Shown: positions 10,201-17,821, counted from the stretch's first letter. The stretch is 64,000 bases of DNA from Treponema bryantii NK4A124 (GCF_000421345.1 NZ_ATWV01000005.1:164660-228659), one strand, 5' to 3'. Numbers and translations: made by a program. Notes: a model not told the origin generated them from the sequence alone.

Positions 10201-10416
10201 GAAGAGACTGTAGATAATCCTCAGGAATGGGGACGTGCTTCTATGCCTCTTTCTAAGGAACGTGCAGATGCAATTAAGGCTTACCTTACTAAGAAGGGTG
10301 TAAGTGCCTCAAGTCTTTCTACAGATGGAAAGGGTGGTACACAGCCTGTTGCAAATCCAAAGGATAAGGATAACAACTGGAAGAACAGACGTGTAGAGTT
10401 TATTCTGCAGAAGTAA
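7282..10416 (+). CDS. Large FlgD-Ig repeat protein with C-terminal OmpA domain
   Basis: A 1044-residue secreted protein. The signal peptide is MNKKILISGLLLASVTIFAAA. It has many copies of a FlgD-type Ig-like unit (patterns SPNSDGIQDE, WNGxxxxGxxxxDGxYxYxIxATDxAGN), about eight repeats to residue ~900. A C-terminal OmpA/Pal peptidoglycan-binding domain (about 925-1044) includes VTIVGHAN, LSKERADAIKAYL and NRRVEF. It probably links a surface or periplasmic fibre to the cell wall. Three consecutive ATGs (7276, 7279, 7282) follow AAGGAG; 7282 gives the best spacing. Its 3' end overlaps the convergent cyclo-ligase gene by 17 bp. Confidence 0.85.
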   Translation: MNKKILISGLLLASVTIFAAAEPKYISPNSDGIQDELVIPMKISDKRYVQGWSLVIMDSNHNVVRTIENKIARPAKLTFKAFFKQLFSKKQGVTVPESVIWNGAMNNGETAPDGSYFYYITATDDNGNTGKTKEYEVVVDTLAPDVELSQPSDKIFGEGAKSALRIKQTGSVEDEWVGLFKSADGNVVKTVKWVNAEPAEFQWKGTNDQDSQVFDGVYSYEISATDRAGNTSAPASITNIIYSAEKPATNLYVKGSRYFSPKTESKNGVVTLDVTIPVPEEKSGNKLVEWAVTVKDNGGKVVRTYNQNNSGAVPPAQIVFDGNDESGKQLKDGKYQAVVTAKYLNGYEPAPISSPVLVLDTEKPAAQIVASEKVFGAGSKDTVTFKITPVPSDGATVPSWKGEIQNAAGKAVNSYDFGEYPPSEVVWNGIASDGSIADKGQYRFVLIGTDLAGNTGVSQTTEAVTFDTTEAQLLLAMSDKAFSPNGNKVKDTITFTPVTATKDVASFEFIIRDKKGNTVYSVKENKKLPVNFVWDGKDSAKMLCADGVYSAQLSVLAVNGSTASASTQDFELDTAAPKLAAEIPWSSFSPNGNGAQKNIPVSIKESTAEKLWNAEVRDAKDKAVRKFSWNGSKDNFTWDGTDEAGNMAADGKYNIVIFSTDDAGNSFSTELKGITLDNRETKAYITAEYEGISPNNDGYLDLQKFEVRTSVADNIKSWNFDVRKEDGTSVYSLSEKDSANLPASINWNGAGKDGLACEGTFTGTLEIVYVTGNKVSAVSAPFICTATAPKLSVKTAPEYFSPDNDGVDDDLYIKLSGSTKAKIKSWSFTIKDPKGKDFWKTSGKSQITERIIWDGLSNVQKDAKGNAERVQSAMDYPYVFTVTDNLGMTSTVNGVIPVDVLVIRDGNLLKMAVPSIIFESDAANFQTANAKLDSAKVDNNIKVLNRIADILKKFKDYKVTIVGHANKITDNPNEETVDNPQEWGRASMPLSKERADAIKAYLTKKGVSASSLSTDGKGGTQPVANPKDKDNNWKNRRVEFILQK

Positions 10417-11041
10417 AAACGTTATCCATCATAATATCATCCGGTGTTGTGGGAAGTTCAGGGAGCAGCTGCTCACTGAAGCACACGCCGGATTTTTTTA
10501 TGTCAAAAATCTGGGGCAGGCTTGAAAGGTAGATGTCGTAAAAGCCTTTTCCGCGGCCAATGCGTTTGCCGCTTTTTGTAAAGGCGCGGCCGGGCACCAG
10601 AATCAATATGTGCTCTGCAGCTTGTGAAGGCTCCGGAATATCTACATAGTTAGAAGAGTGGGCTGCCGGTGAATATTCATTTATAGACATTTTTTCGAGA
10701 AAGCGGGAAAAACTTTTTGCATCATCGGGGGCGGGTTCCTGTATTCCAAAACTGCCTGCCGAGGTCTTAGTGTCGGCCTCGTAGCGGTAAAATTCCATTT
10801 TGTTTGAGTCCGGAAAAACCCGGGGTAAAAACACTTTTTTGCCTTTTTTCAGGGCATCTGTAATTACGGGTAAAATATCAACCTCGTCTGCAAGGGGCAT
10901 GTAGGCCAGAAGAGTAGTGCAGGAAGTATAACGGCTTGAAGATAAAATAAGCTCGCAGATTTTTCTTGATTGAGAAGGAAGCCCTGCTTTTATAGTCGTT
11001 AGAGTTTCTTTGATTTGTTTTCGAACTTCGGCTTTGGTCAT
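10400..11041 (-). CDS. fau: 5-formyltetrahydrofolate cyclo-ligase
   Basis: A 213-residue enzyme that converts 5-formyl-THF to 5,10-methenyl-THF with ATP in folate salvage. It shows the N-terminal RKQIKETL helix, the substrate region LLAYMPLADEVDI, and the family glycine-rich motif RIGRGKGFYDIYL near residue 170. The ATG at 11041 is supported by an extended -10 (TGTTATAAT) ending 6 nt before it, and no Shine-Dalgarno is seen. Twelve upstream codons are open but cover the promoter. Convergent with the OmpA-like gene, with a 17-bp 3' overlap. Confidence 0.88.
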   Translation of the reverse strand: MTKAEVRKQIKETLTTIKAGLPSQSRKICELILSSSRYTSCTTLLAYMPLADEVDILPVITDALKKGKKVFLPRVFPDSNKMEFYRYEADTKTSAGSFGIQEPAPDDAKSFSRFLEKMSINEYSPAAHSSNYVDIPEPSQAAEHILILVPGRAFTKSGKRIGRGKGFYDIYLSSLPQIFDIKKSGVCFSEQLLPELPTTPDDIMMDNVFTSAE

Positions 11042-11047
11042 GTTTTG

Positions 11048-11056
11048 ATTATAACA
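11048..11056 (-). promoter_or_regulatory. Extended -10 promoter of the cyclo-ligase gene, leaderless geometry
   Basis: On the minus strand TGT followed by TATAAT (11048-11053), then 6 nt before the ATG. The -35 region is weak (TGCATT), as expected for an extended -10 promoter. Confidence 0.55.
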
Positions 11057-11097
11057 TAAATATTTAAAAAAATGCACAAAAAATCTATTCTGACCTA

Positions 11098-11126
11098 TTG
11101 ACAGAAAGGTGTGTTTTCAATATATT
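11098..11126 (+). promoter_or_regulatory. tRNA-Asn promoter
   Basis: TTGACA (11098-11103), 17 bp, TATATT (11121-11126). It is a near-consensus promoter, identical in both hexamers and spacing to the one before tRNA-Leu at 54007. Confidence 0.85.
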
Positions 11127-11153
11127 AATATTCACGTTCAGCAATGAGCTGAT

Positions 11154-11226
11154 GGTTCCTTAGCTCAGTCGGTAGAGCAATGGACTGTTAATCCATGTGT
11201 CGCTGGTTCAAGCCCAGCAGGAGCCG
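11154..11226 (+). tRNA. tRNA-Asn (GTT)
   Basis: A 73-nt cloverleaf without encoded CCA. The acceptor stem pairs GGTTCCT with AGGAGCC (one G-U). The D-loop is TAGCTCAGTCGGTAGAGCA, the anticodon loop is CTGTTAATC (anticodon GTT), and the T-arm is CTGGTTCAAGCCCAG. It is followed closely by an intrinsic terminator, so it is a single-gene unit. Confidence 0.95.
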
Positions 11227-11230
11227 CCTA

Positions 11231-11264
11231 AAGCCTTCTTGAGAAATCGAGAAGGCTTTTTTTT
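11231..11264 (+). terminator. Intrinsic terminator after tRNA-Asn
   Basis: AAGCCTTCTT, a short loop, GAGAAGGCTT and a run of T. Confidence 0.9.
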
Positions 11265-11317
11265 ATACTTTCTGTTTTCTTTGTTTTCCTTTATACTGTT
11301 TCTTCAGCGAGGTTTAT

Positions 11318-11875
11318 ATGAAAAAGAATTTTGGAAAACAGACTTATCTTTACCCTATGCCGGTTTTGATCATTGCAACTTATGATGAAAATGGAAATCC
11401 GGATGCCATGAATGCAGCCTGGGGTGGAATTCACGATACAAATCAGATTGGAATCTGTCTTGATAAAAGCCATAAGACTACAAAAAACATTGCGGCACGT
11501 AAGGCCTTTACCGTAAGCATTGCAGACGCAGCTCACGTAAAGGAATGTGACTATCTTGGAATTGTAAGCGGTAATAAAGAGCCTGATAAAATCAAGAAGG
11601 CTGGTTTTTCAGTTACTAAGTCTGAGTTTGTTGATGCACCTGTTCTTAATGAGCTTCCTATGGTGCTTGAGTGCGAAGTTGCTCAGATGAGCGAAGACAG
11701 CGATTACATTGTCGGTAATATCATAAATGTTAGTGCAGATGAGTCTGTGCTTACTGATGGTAAAATTGATGCTGCTAAGCTCAAACCAATATGCTATGAC
11801 CCGGTAAGCCATAATTACAATGTTCTGGGCGAGATAGCAGGCAAGGCTTTCTCTGACGGTAAGGCAATTAAATAA
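11318..11875 (+). CDS. Flavin reductase-like / flavoredoxin family protein
   Basis: A 185-residue FMN-binding split-barrel protein. The N-terminal YPMPVLIIATYDENGNPDAM and the following AAWGG segment are typical of flavoredoxin and flavin reductase-like proteins, as are TTKNIAARKAFTVSIAD and the central LGIVSGNK. It probably binds FMN and moves electrons between NAD(P)H and a partner or oxygen; the partner is unknown. The ATG has GCGAGG upstream. It is monocistronic between tRNA-Asn and the KDG genes. Confidence 0.8.
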   Translation: MKKNFGKQTYLYPMPVLIIATYDENGNPDAMNAAWGGIHDTNQIGICLDKSHKTTKNIAARKAFTVSIADAAHVKECDYLGIVSGNKEPDKIKKAGFSVTKSEFVDAPVLNELPMVLECEVAQMSEDSDYIVGNIINVSADESVLTDGKIDAAKLKPICYDPVSHNYNVLGEIAGKAFSDGKAIK

Positions 11876-11906
11876 CACTCTTGTAATTTAATACGGTAAT
11901 TAACTG

Positions 11907-11956
11907 ATGACATTCTCTTTATAACGTGCTAAAATATATTTAACTAGAATACTAGT
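11907..11956 (+). promoter_or_regulatory. eda promoter with downstream palindromic operator
   Basis: ATGACA (11907-11912), 17 bp, TAAAAT (11930-11935). A palindrome ACTAG-AATA-CTAGT (11943-11956) lies right at the predicted start site, the usual place for a repressor to block transcription of a sugar-acid operon. The regulator is unknown. Confidence 0.5.
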
Positions 11957-11984
11957 ATATTACACAAGGCAATAAGAGGCATTT

Positions 11985-12623
11985 ATGAACGATACATTAA
12001 AGCAGATTGGCGCAACCGGGATTGTACCGGTTGTTGTTTTGAATAAGGTGGCTGATGCTGAGCCACTCGCTGAAGCCCTGATTAAAGGTGGGCTTCCCTG
12101 CGCAGAAGTTACCTTCCGTACTGATGCGGCTGAAGAAAGCATCCGCGCTATTTCTAAAAAGTTTCCGGATATGTTTGTTGGTGCCGGTACTGTTCTTACA
12201 ACAGAGCAGGTTGATCGTGCGATTGGAGCAGGCGCTAAGTTTATTGTTTCGCCTGGCTTGAACCCTAAAGTTGTTGAATACTGTATTAAAAAGGGATACC
12301 CAATCACACCGGGAATTATGACTCCTACTGAGCTCGAGGTTGCGCTTGGCTTTGGTCTTGATGTTGTAAAATTTTTCCCGGCAGAAAATGCGGGCGGCCT
12401 TAAGATGATAAAGGCTATGAGCGCTCCATACACAATGATGAAGTTTATGCCGACCGGCGGAATTAACGCAACAAATGTTCGTGACTATCTTGCCTGCGAC
12501 AAGATTCTTGCCTGCGGTGGCAGCTGGATGGTGAAGGGCGACCTGATTAACGCAGGTAATTTTGCAGAAATTGAGAGATTGACTAAAGAAGCTGCAGGAA
12601 TCGTAAAGGAAGCAAGAGGATAA
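11985..12623 (+). CDS. eda: KDPG/KHG aldolase
   Basis: A 212-residue class I aldolase that splits 2-keto-3-deoxy-6-phosphogluconate into pyruvate and glyceraldehyde-3-phosphate. It shows the general base region (CAEVTFRTDAAEESI, about 37-51), FVGAGTVL, KFIVSPGLNP and the Schiff-base lysine in DVVKFFPAENAGG (about 123-135), with the C-terminal phosphate-binding MPTGGIN. Length is normal for Eda. It is paired with kdgK downstream, which makes its substrate, consistent with uronate (pectin or alginate-type) breakdown. The start has GAGG at good spacing. Confidence 0.95.
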   Translation: MNDTLKQIGATGIVPVVVLNKVADAEPLAEALIKGGLPCAEVTFRTDAAEESIRAISKKFPDMFVGAGTVLTTEQVDRAIGAGAKFIVSPGLNPKVVEYCIKKGYPITPGIMTPTELEVALGFGLDVVKFFPAENAGGLKMIKAMSAPYTMMKFMPTGGINATNVRDYLACDKILACGGSWMVKGDLINAGNFAEIERLTKEAAGIVKEARG

Positions 12624-12698
12624 CCACACGGATTGGATTTTGCTAACGCAAAATCTTAAAAAATATGGAATTACGTTAGTAATTCCGAATCCGTGTGG
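12624..12698. other. Folded spacer between eda and kdgK: three-way junction with complementary loops
   Basis: Starting right after the eda stop, CCACACGGATT (12624-12634) pairs with AATCCGTGTGG (12688-12698). Inside are two 8-bp hairpins: GATTTTGC-TAAC-GCAAAATC (12636-12655) and GGAATTAC-GTTA-GTAATTCC (12667-12686). Each is separated from the outer stem by a single G. The two apical loops are perfectly complementary (CTAACG with CGTTAG), so a kissing interaction is possible. There is no T-run, so it is not an ordinary terminator. The kdgK Shine-Dalgarno lies 3' of it. Confidence 0.75.
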
Positions 12699-12723
12699 CA
12701 ATTATAATATGAGGAGAAATACT

Positions 12724-13743
12724 ATGAAAGTTGTTACATTTGGAGAAATTATGTTAAGGCTCGAGCCAGAAGGATATTTTAGGTTCGTGCAGGTTGATAA
12801 AATGACTTCTACCTTTGGAGGCGGTGAGGCTAACGTTGCCGTTTCTCTTGCAAACTACGGACTCGACGCTTATTACGTAACAAAGCTTCCAAAGCACGAA
12901 ATTGGTCAGGCCGCAATCAACAGCCTCCGCCGCTATGGTGTAAACACATCTTATATTGCCCGCGGCGGCGACCGTGTTGGTATTTACTACAATGAACGCG
13001 GTGCAAGCCAGCGCGGTTCAAAGTGTATTTACGACCGCGCACACAGCTCTATTGCAGAAGCAAAACCGGAAGACTTCAACTGGCCTGAGATTTTCAAGGA
13101 CTGTAAATGGTTCCACCTTACAGGAATTACTCCGGCTCTGGGCGGAAACCTGGTTCAGATTTGTATAGAAGCATGTAAGGCTGCAAAGGCTGCCGGTGCT
13201 ACAGTAAGCTGCGACCTCAACTACCGCGGTAAGCTCTGGACCCGTGAACAGGCCCGCGAAGCTATGACTCAGATTTGCCAGTATGTAGACGTTTGTATTT
13301 CTAACGAGGAAGATGCAAAGGATGTATTCGGAATCGAAGCAGAAAACACAGATATTACAGGCGGAAAGCTCAACAAGGAAGGCTATAAATCAGTTGCAAA
13401 ACAGCTGGCAGACAAGTTTGGCTTCCAGAAGGTAGCAATTACTCTCCGTACTTCTATCAACGCAAACCGCAACAACTGGGCAGCCCTTCTTTATGATGGA
13501 AAAGATTACTGCTTCAGCAAGGAATACGAAATGTACATCGTAGACCGCGTTGGTGGCGGCGACAGCTTTGGCGGCGGACTCATTTACGCCCTCCTCAACG
13601 GCAAGTCAACTCAGGATGCCGTAGAGTTTGCCGTTGCTGCAAGCTGTCTCAAGCACACAATTGAAGGCGACTACAACATGGTAAGTGTAGACGAAGTAGA
13701 AAAGCTCGCTGCCGGCAACGGATCAGGCCGTATACAGCGATAA
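12724..13743 (+). CDS. kdgK: 2-dehydro-3-deoxygluconokinase (PfkB family)
   Basis: A 339-residue sugar kinase that phosphorylates 2-keto-3-deoxygluconate to KDPG, the Eda substrate. It begins MKVVTFGEIMLRLEPEGY, has the PfkB N-terminal glycine pair region (TFGGGEANVAVSLANYG) and the C-terminal PfkB signature with catalytic Asp (DRVGGGDSFGGGLIYALL, about 278-295). The ATG at 12724 follows GAGGAGAAA. The upstream ORF extension lies in the folded spacer and is not real coding sequence. Confidence 0.92.
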   Translation: MKVVTFGEIMLRLEPEGYFRFVQVDKMTSTFGGGEANVAVSLANYGLDAYYVTKLPKHEIGQAAINSLRRYGVNTSYIARGGDRVGIYYNERGASQRGSKCIYDRAHSSIAEAKPEDFNWPEIFKDCKWFHLTGITPALGGNLVQICIEACKAAKAAGATVSCDLNYRGKLWTREQAREAMTQICQYVDVCISNEEDAKDVFGIEAENTDITGGKLNKEGYKSVAKQLADKFGFQKVAITLRTSINANRNNWAALLYDGKDYCFSKEYEMYIVDRVGGGDSFGGGLIYALLNGKSTQDAVEFAVAASCLKHTIEGDYNMVSVDEVEKLAAGNGSGRIQR

Positions 13744-13750
13744 ATTTACT

Positions 13751-13779
13751 TTTACTTTTCATAAATCATCGTGTATAAT
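13751..13779 (+). promoter_or_regulatory. cheR promoter, leaderless geometry
   Basis: TTTACT (13751-13756), 17 bp, TATAAT (13774-13779), then 7 nt to the ATG. No Shine-Dalgarno. Confidence 0.6.
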
Positions 13780-13786
13780 TAACGTT

Positions 13787-14608
13787 ATGTTAGATGTACT
13801 TACCGATGCCGACTATGAATTATTCCGCAAAGTAATTTACGATGAAAGCGGAATTACTTTTTCGGCTACAAACAGATCTATTCTCGACAGCCGTATTAAG
13901 GAAATGCTTCGTAAGAAGAACCTTACTACGCCACAGGAATACTATGAACTGATTTCTAAAGATCCTGAAGAAATGAAGATTATGCTGGATGCGGTTACAA
14001 CAAACCTTACCCGCTTCTTTAGAAATCAGCCTCATTTTGATTCATTCATCAATTATGTAATTCCACATGTAATTGAACATAAAAAGGCAGGTGGCGACCG
14101 TACAATTAAAATCTGGAGTGCCGGCTGTTCTACAGGTGAAGAGCCTTACACAATTGCGATGATAATGAAAGAAATCTGTCCGCCAGATTTTAACTTTCAT
14201 ATTACAGCTTCTGATATTTCGCTTAAGTCTCTTATGACTGCTCAGCAGGGTTTTTATCCTGAAGCGAGGGTTGATGGAGTTCCGGAAAATTATCTGAACA
14301 AGTATTTTACAAAGGTTGATGGTGGATATCAGATTAAGGATGATATTAAGAAAACAATCCATTTTGACTATCATAATCTTAAAAACGATTCGGGTGCTCG
14401 AAATCTGGATGTTGTTTTCTGTCGTAATGTACTTATCTATTTTGATGAACCGGCTCAGCTCGCTGTAATTAATCATTTCTATGATTCTATGGGACCACAG
14501 TCATATCTTTATATTGGTCATTCTGAATCATTGTTTGGAATGAAAACTAATTTTGAATTTATCAAAACCGAGTGGGCATGTTTCTACGGTAAGAACATTA
14601 ATAAATAA
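13787..14608 (+). CDS. cheR: Chemotaxis methyltransferase CheR
   Basis: A 273-residue SAM-dependent methyltransferase that methylates glutamates on chemoreceptors. The N-terminal helical domain (about 1-80) contains TTNLTRFFRN, the usual CheR arginine/phenylalanine region. The SAM-binding motif is SAGCSTGEEPYT (about 109-120), and later VVFCRNVLIYF (about 207-217) is diagnostic. No C-terminal TPR is present. It forms a unit with cheB 27 nt downstream, and the two enzymes set receptor adaptation level. It appears to be transcribed as a leaderless message. Confidence 0.95.
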   Translation: MLDVLTDADYELFRKVIYDESGITFSATNRSILDSRIKEMLRKKNLTTPQEYYELISKDPEEMKIMLDAVTTNLTRFFRNQPHFDSFINYVIPHVIEHKKAGGDRTIKIWSAGCSTGEEPYTIAMIMKEICPPDFNFHITASDISLKSLMTAQQGFYPEARVDGVPENYLNKYFTKVDGGYQIKDDIKKTIHFDYHNLKNDSGARNLDVVFCRNVLIYFDEPAQLAVINHFYDSMGPQSYLYIGHSESLFGMKTNFEFIKTEWACFYGKNINK

Positions 14609-14635
14609 TTAATTGACACACGGGGAAAATTTACA

Positions 14636-15832
14636 ATGGATGATATTTCAGTAATGATATGCGATGATTCTGCCTTGATGCGGAATCTAATCGGTAGGAT
14701 TGTTGATGAAACTACTGGTCTTTCAGTATGCGGAAAAGCAGAAAATGGACAGGACCTTATTGAAAAATTAAAAACTGCAAAACCGGATGTAATTCTTCTT
14801 GATATTGAAATGCCTGTTATGACAGGTCTTCAGTTCCTTAAAAAACGTAATGAGCTTCATCTGGATGTTCCGGTAATTATTCTTTCAAGTGTTGCTACAG
14901 AAGGTGCTGCAGTAACTATTGAATGTCTTGAACTTGGTGCTTCAGACTTCATTACAAAACCGGGGTCTTCTGTAACCCTCAAAATCGGTGATGTAACAAA
15001 CGAAATTATTGAATATATAGCTTCTTACGGTGGTGCCTATGCAATTATGCATGGCAAGCAGATTCCGGATCCGGAATTCTTTACTCATCAGATTAAGCTT
15101 AAGGAAGCAGAACGCTTTGTAATCAAAAAGAAGGGTGAAGAAACTGCAAAAGCTGTATCAATTACAAAGAACGACGTTGTTCCTTCTACCTGGTTCCAGC
15201 CAAAGGTAAAAGAGCCTGTTGTAATTAAACCTGAGCGAGAGGGTGGTAAGATTGATATTATTGCCATTGGTATTTCTACCGGTGGACCAAACGCTCTCCG
15301 CGACGTTTTCAAAGATATTGATCCTAACTTAAAACAGCCGATTCTTGTTGTTCAGCATATGCCTGCAGGCTTTACTGCAGAATTTGCAAACAGTCTGAAT
15401 AATATCTGTCCTCTTGAAGTTACAGAAGCAAAAGACGGTGAGCCTATTCTCGGTGGACATATTTATATTGCGCCTGGAAGCTTCCATATGTTTGTAGAGC
15501 ACAAGCCTCTTGGAAACTTTATTAAGCTTTCACAGACTGAGCCTCGTAACGGACACAGACCTTCCTGCGACGTTCTTTTTGAATCTGTAGCAAATATCTA
15601 TAAGAACCATGCCCTTGGCGTTATTATGACCGGTATGGGCCGTGATGGTGCTGCTCAGATAACAGAAATGCGTAAGAAAGGTGCCTGGACACTGGGACAG
15701 AACAAGGAATCAAGTATTGTTTACGGAATGCCAAAGGTTGCCTTTGAAATGGGTGGTGTCCAGAAACAGGTTGCCCTTGCTGATATGGCAAAGGAAATCA
15801 GTACGCTCGCAAAAGAGCATCAGATGGTTTAA
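14636..15832 (+). CDS. cheB: Chemotaxis response regulator methylesterase CheB
   Basis: A 398-residue two-domain enzyme. The receiver domain (about 1-120) has the acidic pair DD at 10-11, phospho-acceptor Asp in DVILLDIEMP (about 56-60) and a lysine near 109. After a linker, the methylesterase domain (about 205-395) has the catalytic triad regions GISTGGPNAL (Ser), QHMPAGF (His) and MTGMGRDGA (Asp). It demethylates or deamidates chemoreceptors. GGGG-type Shine-Dalgarno before the ATG. The stop codon abuts a palindromic repeat at 15833. Confidence 0.96.
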   Translation: MDDISVMICDDSALMRNLIGRIVDETTGLSVCGKAENGQDLIEKLKTAKPDVILLDIEMPVMTGLQFLKKRNELHLDVPVIILSSVATEGAAVTIECLELGASDFITKPGSSVTLKIGDVTNEIIEYIASYGGAYAIMHGKQIPDPEFFTHQIKLKEAERFVIKKKGEETAKAVSITKNDVVPSTWFQPKVKEPVVIKPEREGGKIDIIAIGISTGGPNALRDVFKDIDPNLKQPILVVQHMPAGFTAEFANSLNNICPLEVTEAKDGEPILGGHIYIAPGSFHMFVEHKPLGNFIKLSQTEPRNGHRPSCDVLFESVANIYKNHALGVIMTGMGRDGAAQITEMRKKGAWTLGQNKESSIVYGMPKVAFEMGGVQKQVALADMAKEISTLAKEHQMV

Positions 15833-15870
15833 GTGGTTTCGATACGCCGCTTCGCGGCACTCAACCACCG
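15833..15870. repeat. Palindromic repeat family A, copy after cheB
   Basis: GTGGTTTCGATAC, hairpin GCCGC-ttc-GCGGC, then ACTCAACCACC, in reverse orientation, starting at the base after the cheB stop codon. Confidence 0.9.
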
Positions 15871-15872
15871 CT

Positions 15873-16187
15873 TTATTCCTGATTTCTACTGAAAATCCCG
15901 ATCTTCATGATCGGGTTTATTTTTCTTGTTTTAATAAAAACAAAGATAACTGAAAGAATAAAAAGCAGGGCAGAGCAGGCGAAACGGAATATTTCCGGAA
16001 CCTGCTCTTCTTTTTTTGTTATAAGAGTCCAGAGTGGGGCAGCAAGGAAACATCCGCTAAAGGCAAGTGCAATTGGAACAAAGAGATATAAGGTGTCTAT
16101 GAGACGGCGCAGATTTGTTCTGTGAATGTTTTTTTCTACTATTGTGATGTTGTTTTCCGGGGCTTCCTGTATATCCTTCTTATTCAT
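15873..16187 (-). CDS. Small two-span membrane protein
   Basis: A 104-residue protein of unknown family with two hydrophobic segments (about 34-56 and 66-85). The N-terminus is charged and predicted cytoplasmic, with a basic C-terminal tail. Its ATG overlaps the stop of the TPR gene upstream (TAATG), so it is the third gene of the prenyl synthase operon. The final codons overlap the hairpin that ends cheB transcription on the other strand. Confidence 0.65.
   Translation of the reverse strand: MNKKDIQEAPENNITIVEKNIHRTNLRRLIDTLYLFVPIALAFSGCFLAAPLWTLITKKEEQVPEIFRFACSALLFILSVIFVFIKTRKINPIMKIGIFSRNQE
15897..15924 (+). terminator. cheB terminator
   Basis: CCCGATC, loop TTCAT, GATCGGG, then a T-rich tract on the plus strand. 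It overlaps the 3' end of the convergent small membrane protein gene. Confidence 0.7.
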
Positions 16188-16705
16188 TATTTTTCTATCT
16201 CCTTAAGACGGGCATCGCAGGCTGCTTCTCCTTTTTTATTTCCAAGTACAGAATAGGTGTCGCGCAGGTTGTAGATTGCATCTGTATAATAAGGATTAAT
16301 GGATACTGCCTGTTCAAAATAACTGGAAGCTTCTTCGTAATTTTCTGACTGGAAATCTGAAACGCCCAGAAGATTCCACATATGAGGGTTAAGAGGATTA
16401 AGATCTAGGGAGTCCATGCAAATCTGCTGTACCTTTGACAGTTTTTTCTGCATAAGGCAGATAGTTGCAAAGGTTTCGGCAACATCTTCTTTTTCTGGTG
16501 CCATACGGAAGGCTGTTTCCAGGGCGTTTTCTGCTTCGCAAAGGTCTCCTGCGTCGCGGTAAGTAACACCAAGATTATACCAGAGAAGATAGTTTTCCTT
16601 GTCTATTACAATAGCACGCTTAAAGCAGGCGATTGCTTCGGTGTAGGCACCGTCTGAAGCGAGGATTATAGCCTGATTATTAAGTGTATCTGATCTTTCT
16701 ATCAT
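16187..16705 (-). CDS. TPR-repeat protein
   Basis: A 172-residue protein made almost wholly of about four tetratricopeptide repeats (for example AIACFKRAIVIDKENYLLWY and YEEASSYFEQAVSINPYY). There is no signal peptide, so it is probably a cytoplasmic scaffold. It starts inside the prenyl synthase stop (4-bp ATGA overlap) and ends at the start of the two-span membrane protein, so the three are translationally coupled. The binding partner cannot be told from sequence. Confidence 0.8.
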   Translation of the reverse strand: MIERSDTLNNQAIILASDGAYTEAIACFKRAIVIDKENYLLWYNLGVTYRDAGDLCEAENALETAFRMAPEKEDVAETFATICLMQKKLSKVQQICMDSLDLNPLNPHMWNLLGVSDFQSENYEEASSYFEQAVSINPYYTDAIYNLRDTYSVLGNKKGEAACDARLKEIEK

Positions 16706-17763
16706 CTGAAATTCTCCGGTATCATAGAAATAAAGAGATCCTGTATTTCTTTTGAATTAAAGCGCTCACAACTTTGCTGAATGAGATTTTTTCCCTGTTC
16801 TGCTGCCTTTTCAATGCAGTTGCTTTCTTTTAACAGTGCAATGCATTCTTCTACGGCTGGGGAATCAATTCCGTTAGAGGCAGCTGTCTTCATGTATTCT
16901 GCAATTTTGGCCTTATCAGCAGGGCGGAGGGAAGAATGAATAAGGACAGGAAGGCTTTTTTTGCCTTCTACAATGTCGTCTCCGCGCTTTTTTCCTGGAT
17001 TTCCTGTTGTAAGATTAATTACATCATCAATAATCTGAAAGCCAATTCCTATATCTGCGGCAATACTACCGAAATTTTCGGCTTCCGCAGCTGAAAGTCC
17101 GCCTGCTATGCAGCCAAGTTTTGCAGCGAGACTTGCCAGAGTTCCAGTCTTGCATTTTACCATTGCAAGGTATTCTTCTTGAGGAGGGAATACATCCGGA
17201 TTACGGTGCCAGAAAATATCCATTGCCTGACCAAGGTGAAGGCGGCGCAGTTCATTAGTATAGGTTTTGTAGAGTTCAAGCTTGAGGCTGTCCGGGGCAT
17301 TTAACTGATTAATGCAAACAGGTGCTTCAAAATAGAGCCAGGAGCCTGCATTAAGGGCTGTATCAAGTCCATAAGTGATGTGGGCTGCAGGTTTACCGCG
17401 GCGAAGGTCTGCATTATCTTCAATATCATCATGAATGAGACTTGCGGTATGAACAAACTCTACGAGAGGAGTTATGCTGTAGGTTTCTTCTTCTGAGAGG
17501 GCAGGAGAGCCGCCTTTAGAGGCAGATTTTTCCTTTGCCATTTTATAGCAGAGCATCATAAGAAGGGGACGCCAGCGTTTACCACCAAGGCTTACAAGAG
17601 CCCGGTTAGGTTCAATGAGTTTGTTTATATATTCTGCAGTGGCACCAGCTGGCAGGCTGCCAAAGGAATCTGGTGTCCAGCCTTCTGATGTGGCTGTCTG
17701 CGGAAGTGCCTTATTGAGAGATTTTTCTATATTTTCGAGTATCTGTTTAAAGTCCTTATTCAT
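16702..17763 (-). CDS. Polyprenyl (farnesyl/geranylgeranyl-type) diphosphate synthase
   Basis: A 353-residue trans-isoprenyl diphosphate synthase. The first Asp-rich motif is LIHDDIEDNADLRRGKPA (about 109-126) and the second is QIIDDVIN (about 245-252), with the lysine/arginine substrate segment GGKRWRPLLM (about 63-72). It condenses isopentenyl diphosphate with allylic diphosphates, feeding undecaprenyl or quinone precursors; chain length is not certain. Start at 17763 (MNKDFKQ): a TTGTCT-17-TATACT promoter ends 11 nt before it and there is no Shine-Dalgarno. Upstream codons cover the promoter. Confidence 0.88.
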   Translation of the reverse strand: MNKDFKQILENIEKSLNKALPQTATSEGWTPDSFGSLPAGATAEYINKLIEPNRALVSLGGKRWRPLLMMLCYKMAKEKSASKGGSPALSEEETYSITPLVEFVHTASLIHDDIEDNADLRRGKPAAHITYGLDTALNAGSWLYFEAPVCINQLNAPDSLKLELYKTYTNELRRLHLGQAMDIFWHRNPDVFPPQEEYLAMVKCKTGTLASLAAKLGCIAGGLSAAEAENFGSIAADIGIGFQIIDDVINLTTGNPGKKRGDDIVEGKKSLPVLIHSSLRPADKAKIAEYMKTAASNGIDSPAVEECIALLKESNCIEKAAEQGKNLIQQSCERFNSKEIQDLFISMIPENFR

Positions 17764-17774
17764 ATCTATATTAA

Positions 17775-17803
17775 AGTATATAGAAGAATCAGAAAAAAGA
17801 CAA
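17775..17803 (-). promoter_or_regulatory. Prenyl synthase operon promoter, very short leader
   Basis: Minus strand TTGTCT (17798-17803), 17 bp, TATACT (17775-17780), then 11 nt to the ATG. Predicted leader is only a few nucleotides. Confidence 0.55.
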
Positions 17804-17821
17804 ATAAAAGAAATAACCTGG

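Noticed and set aside
12640..12723. Longer N-terminus for kdgK
   Set aside because: The extra codons are the folded spacer; the ATG at 12724 has a good Shine-Dalgarno and matches the usual PfkB start.
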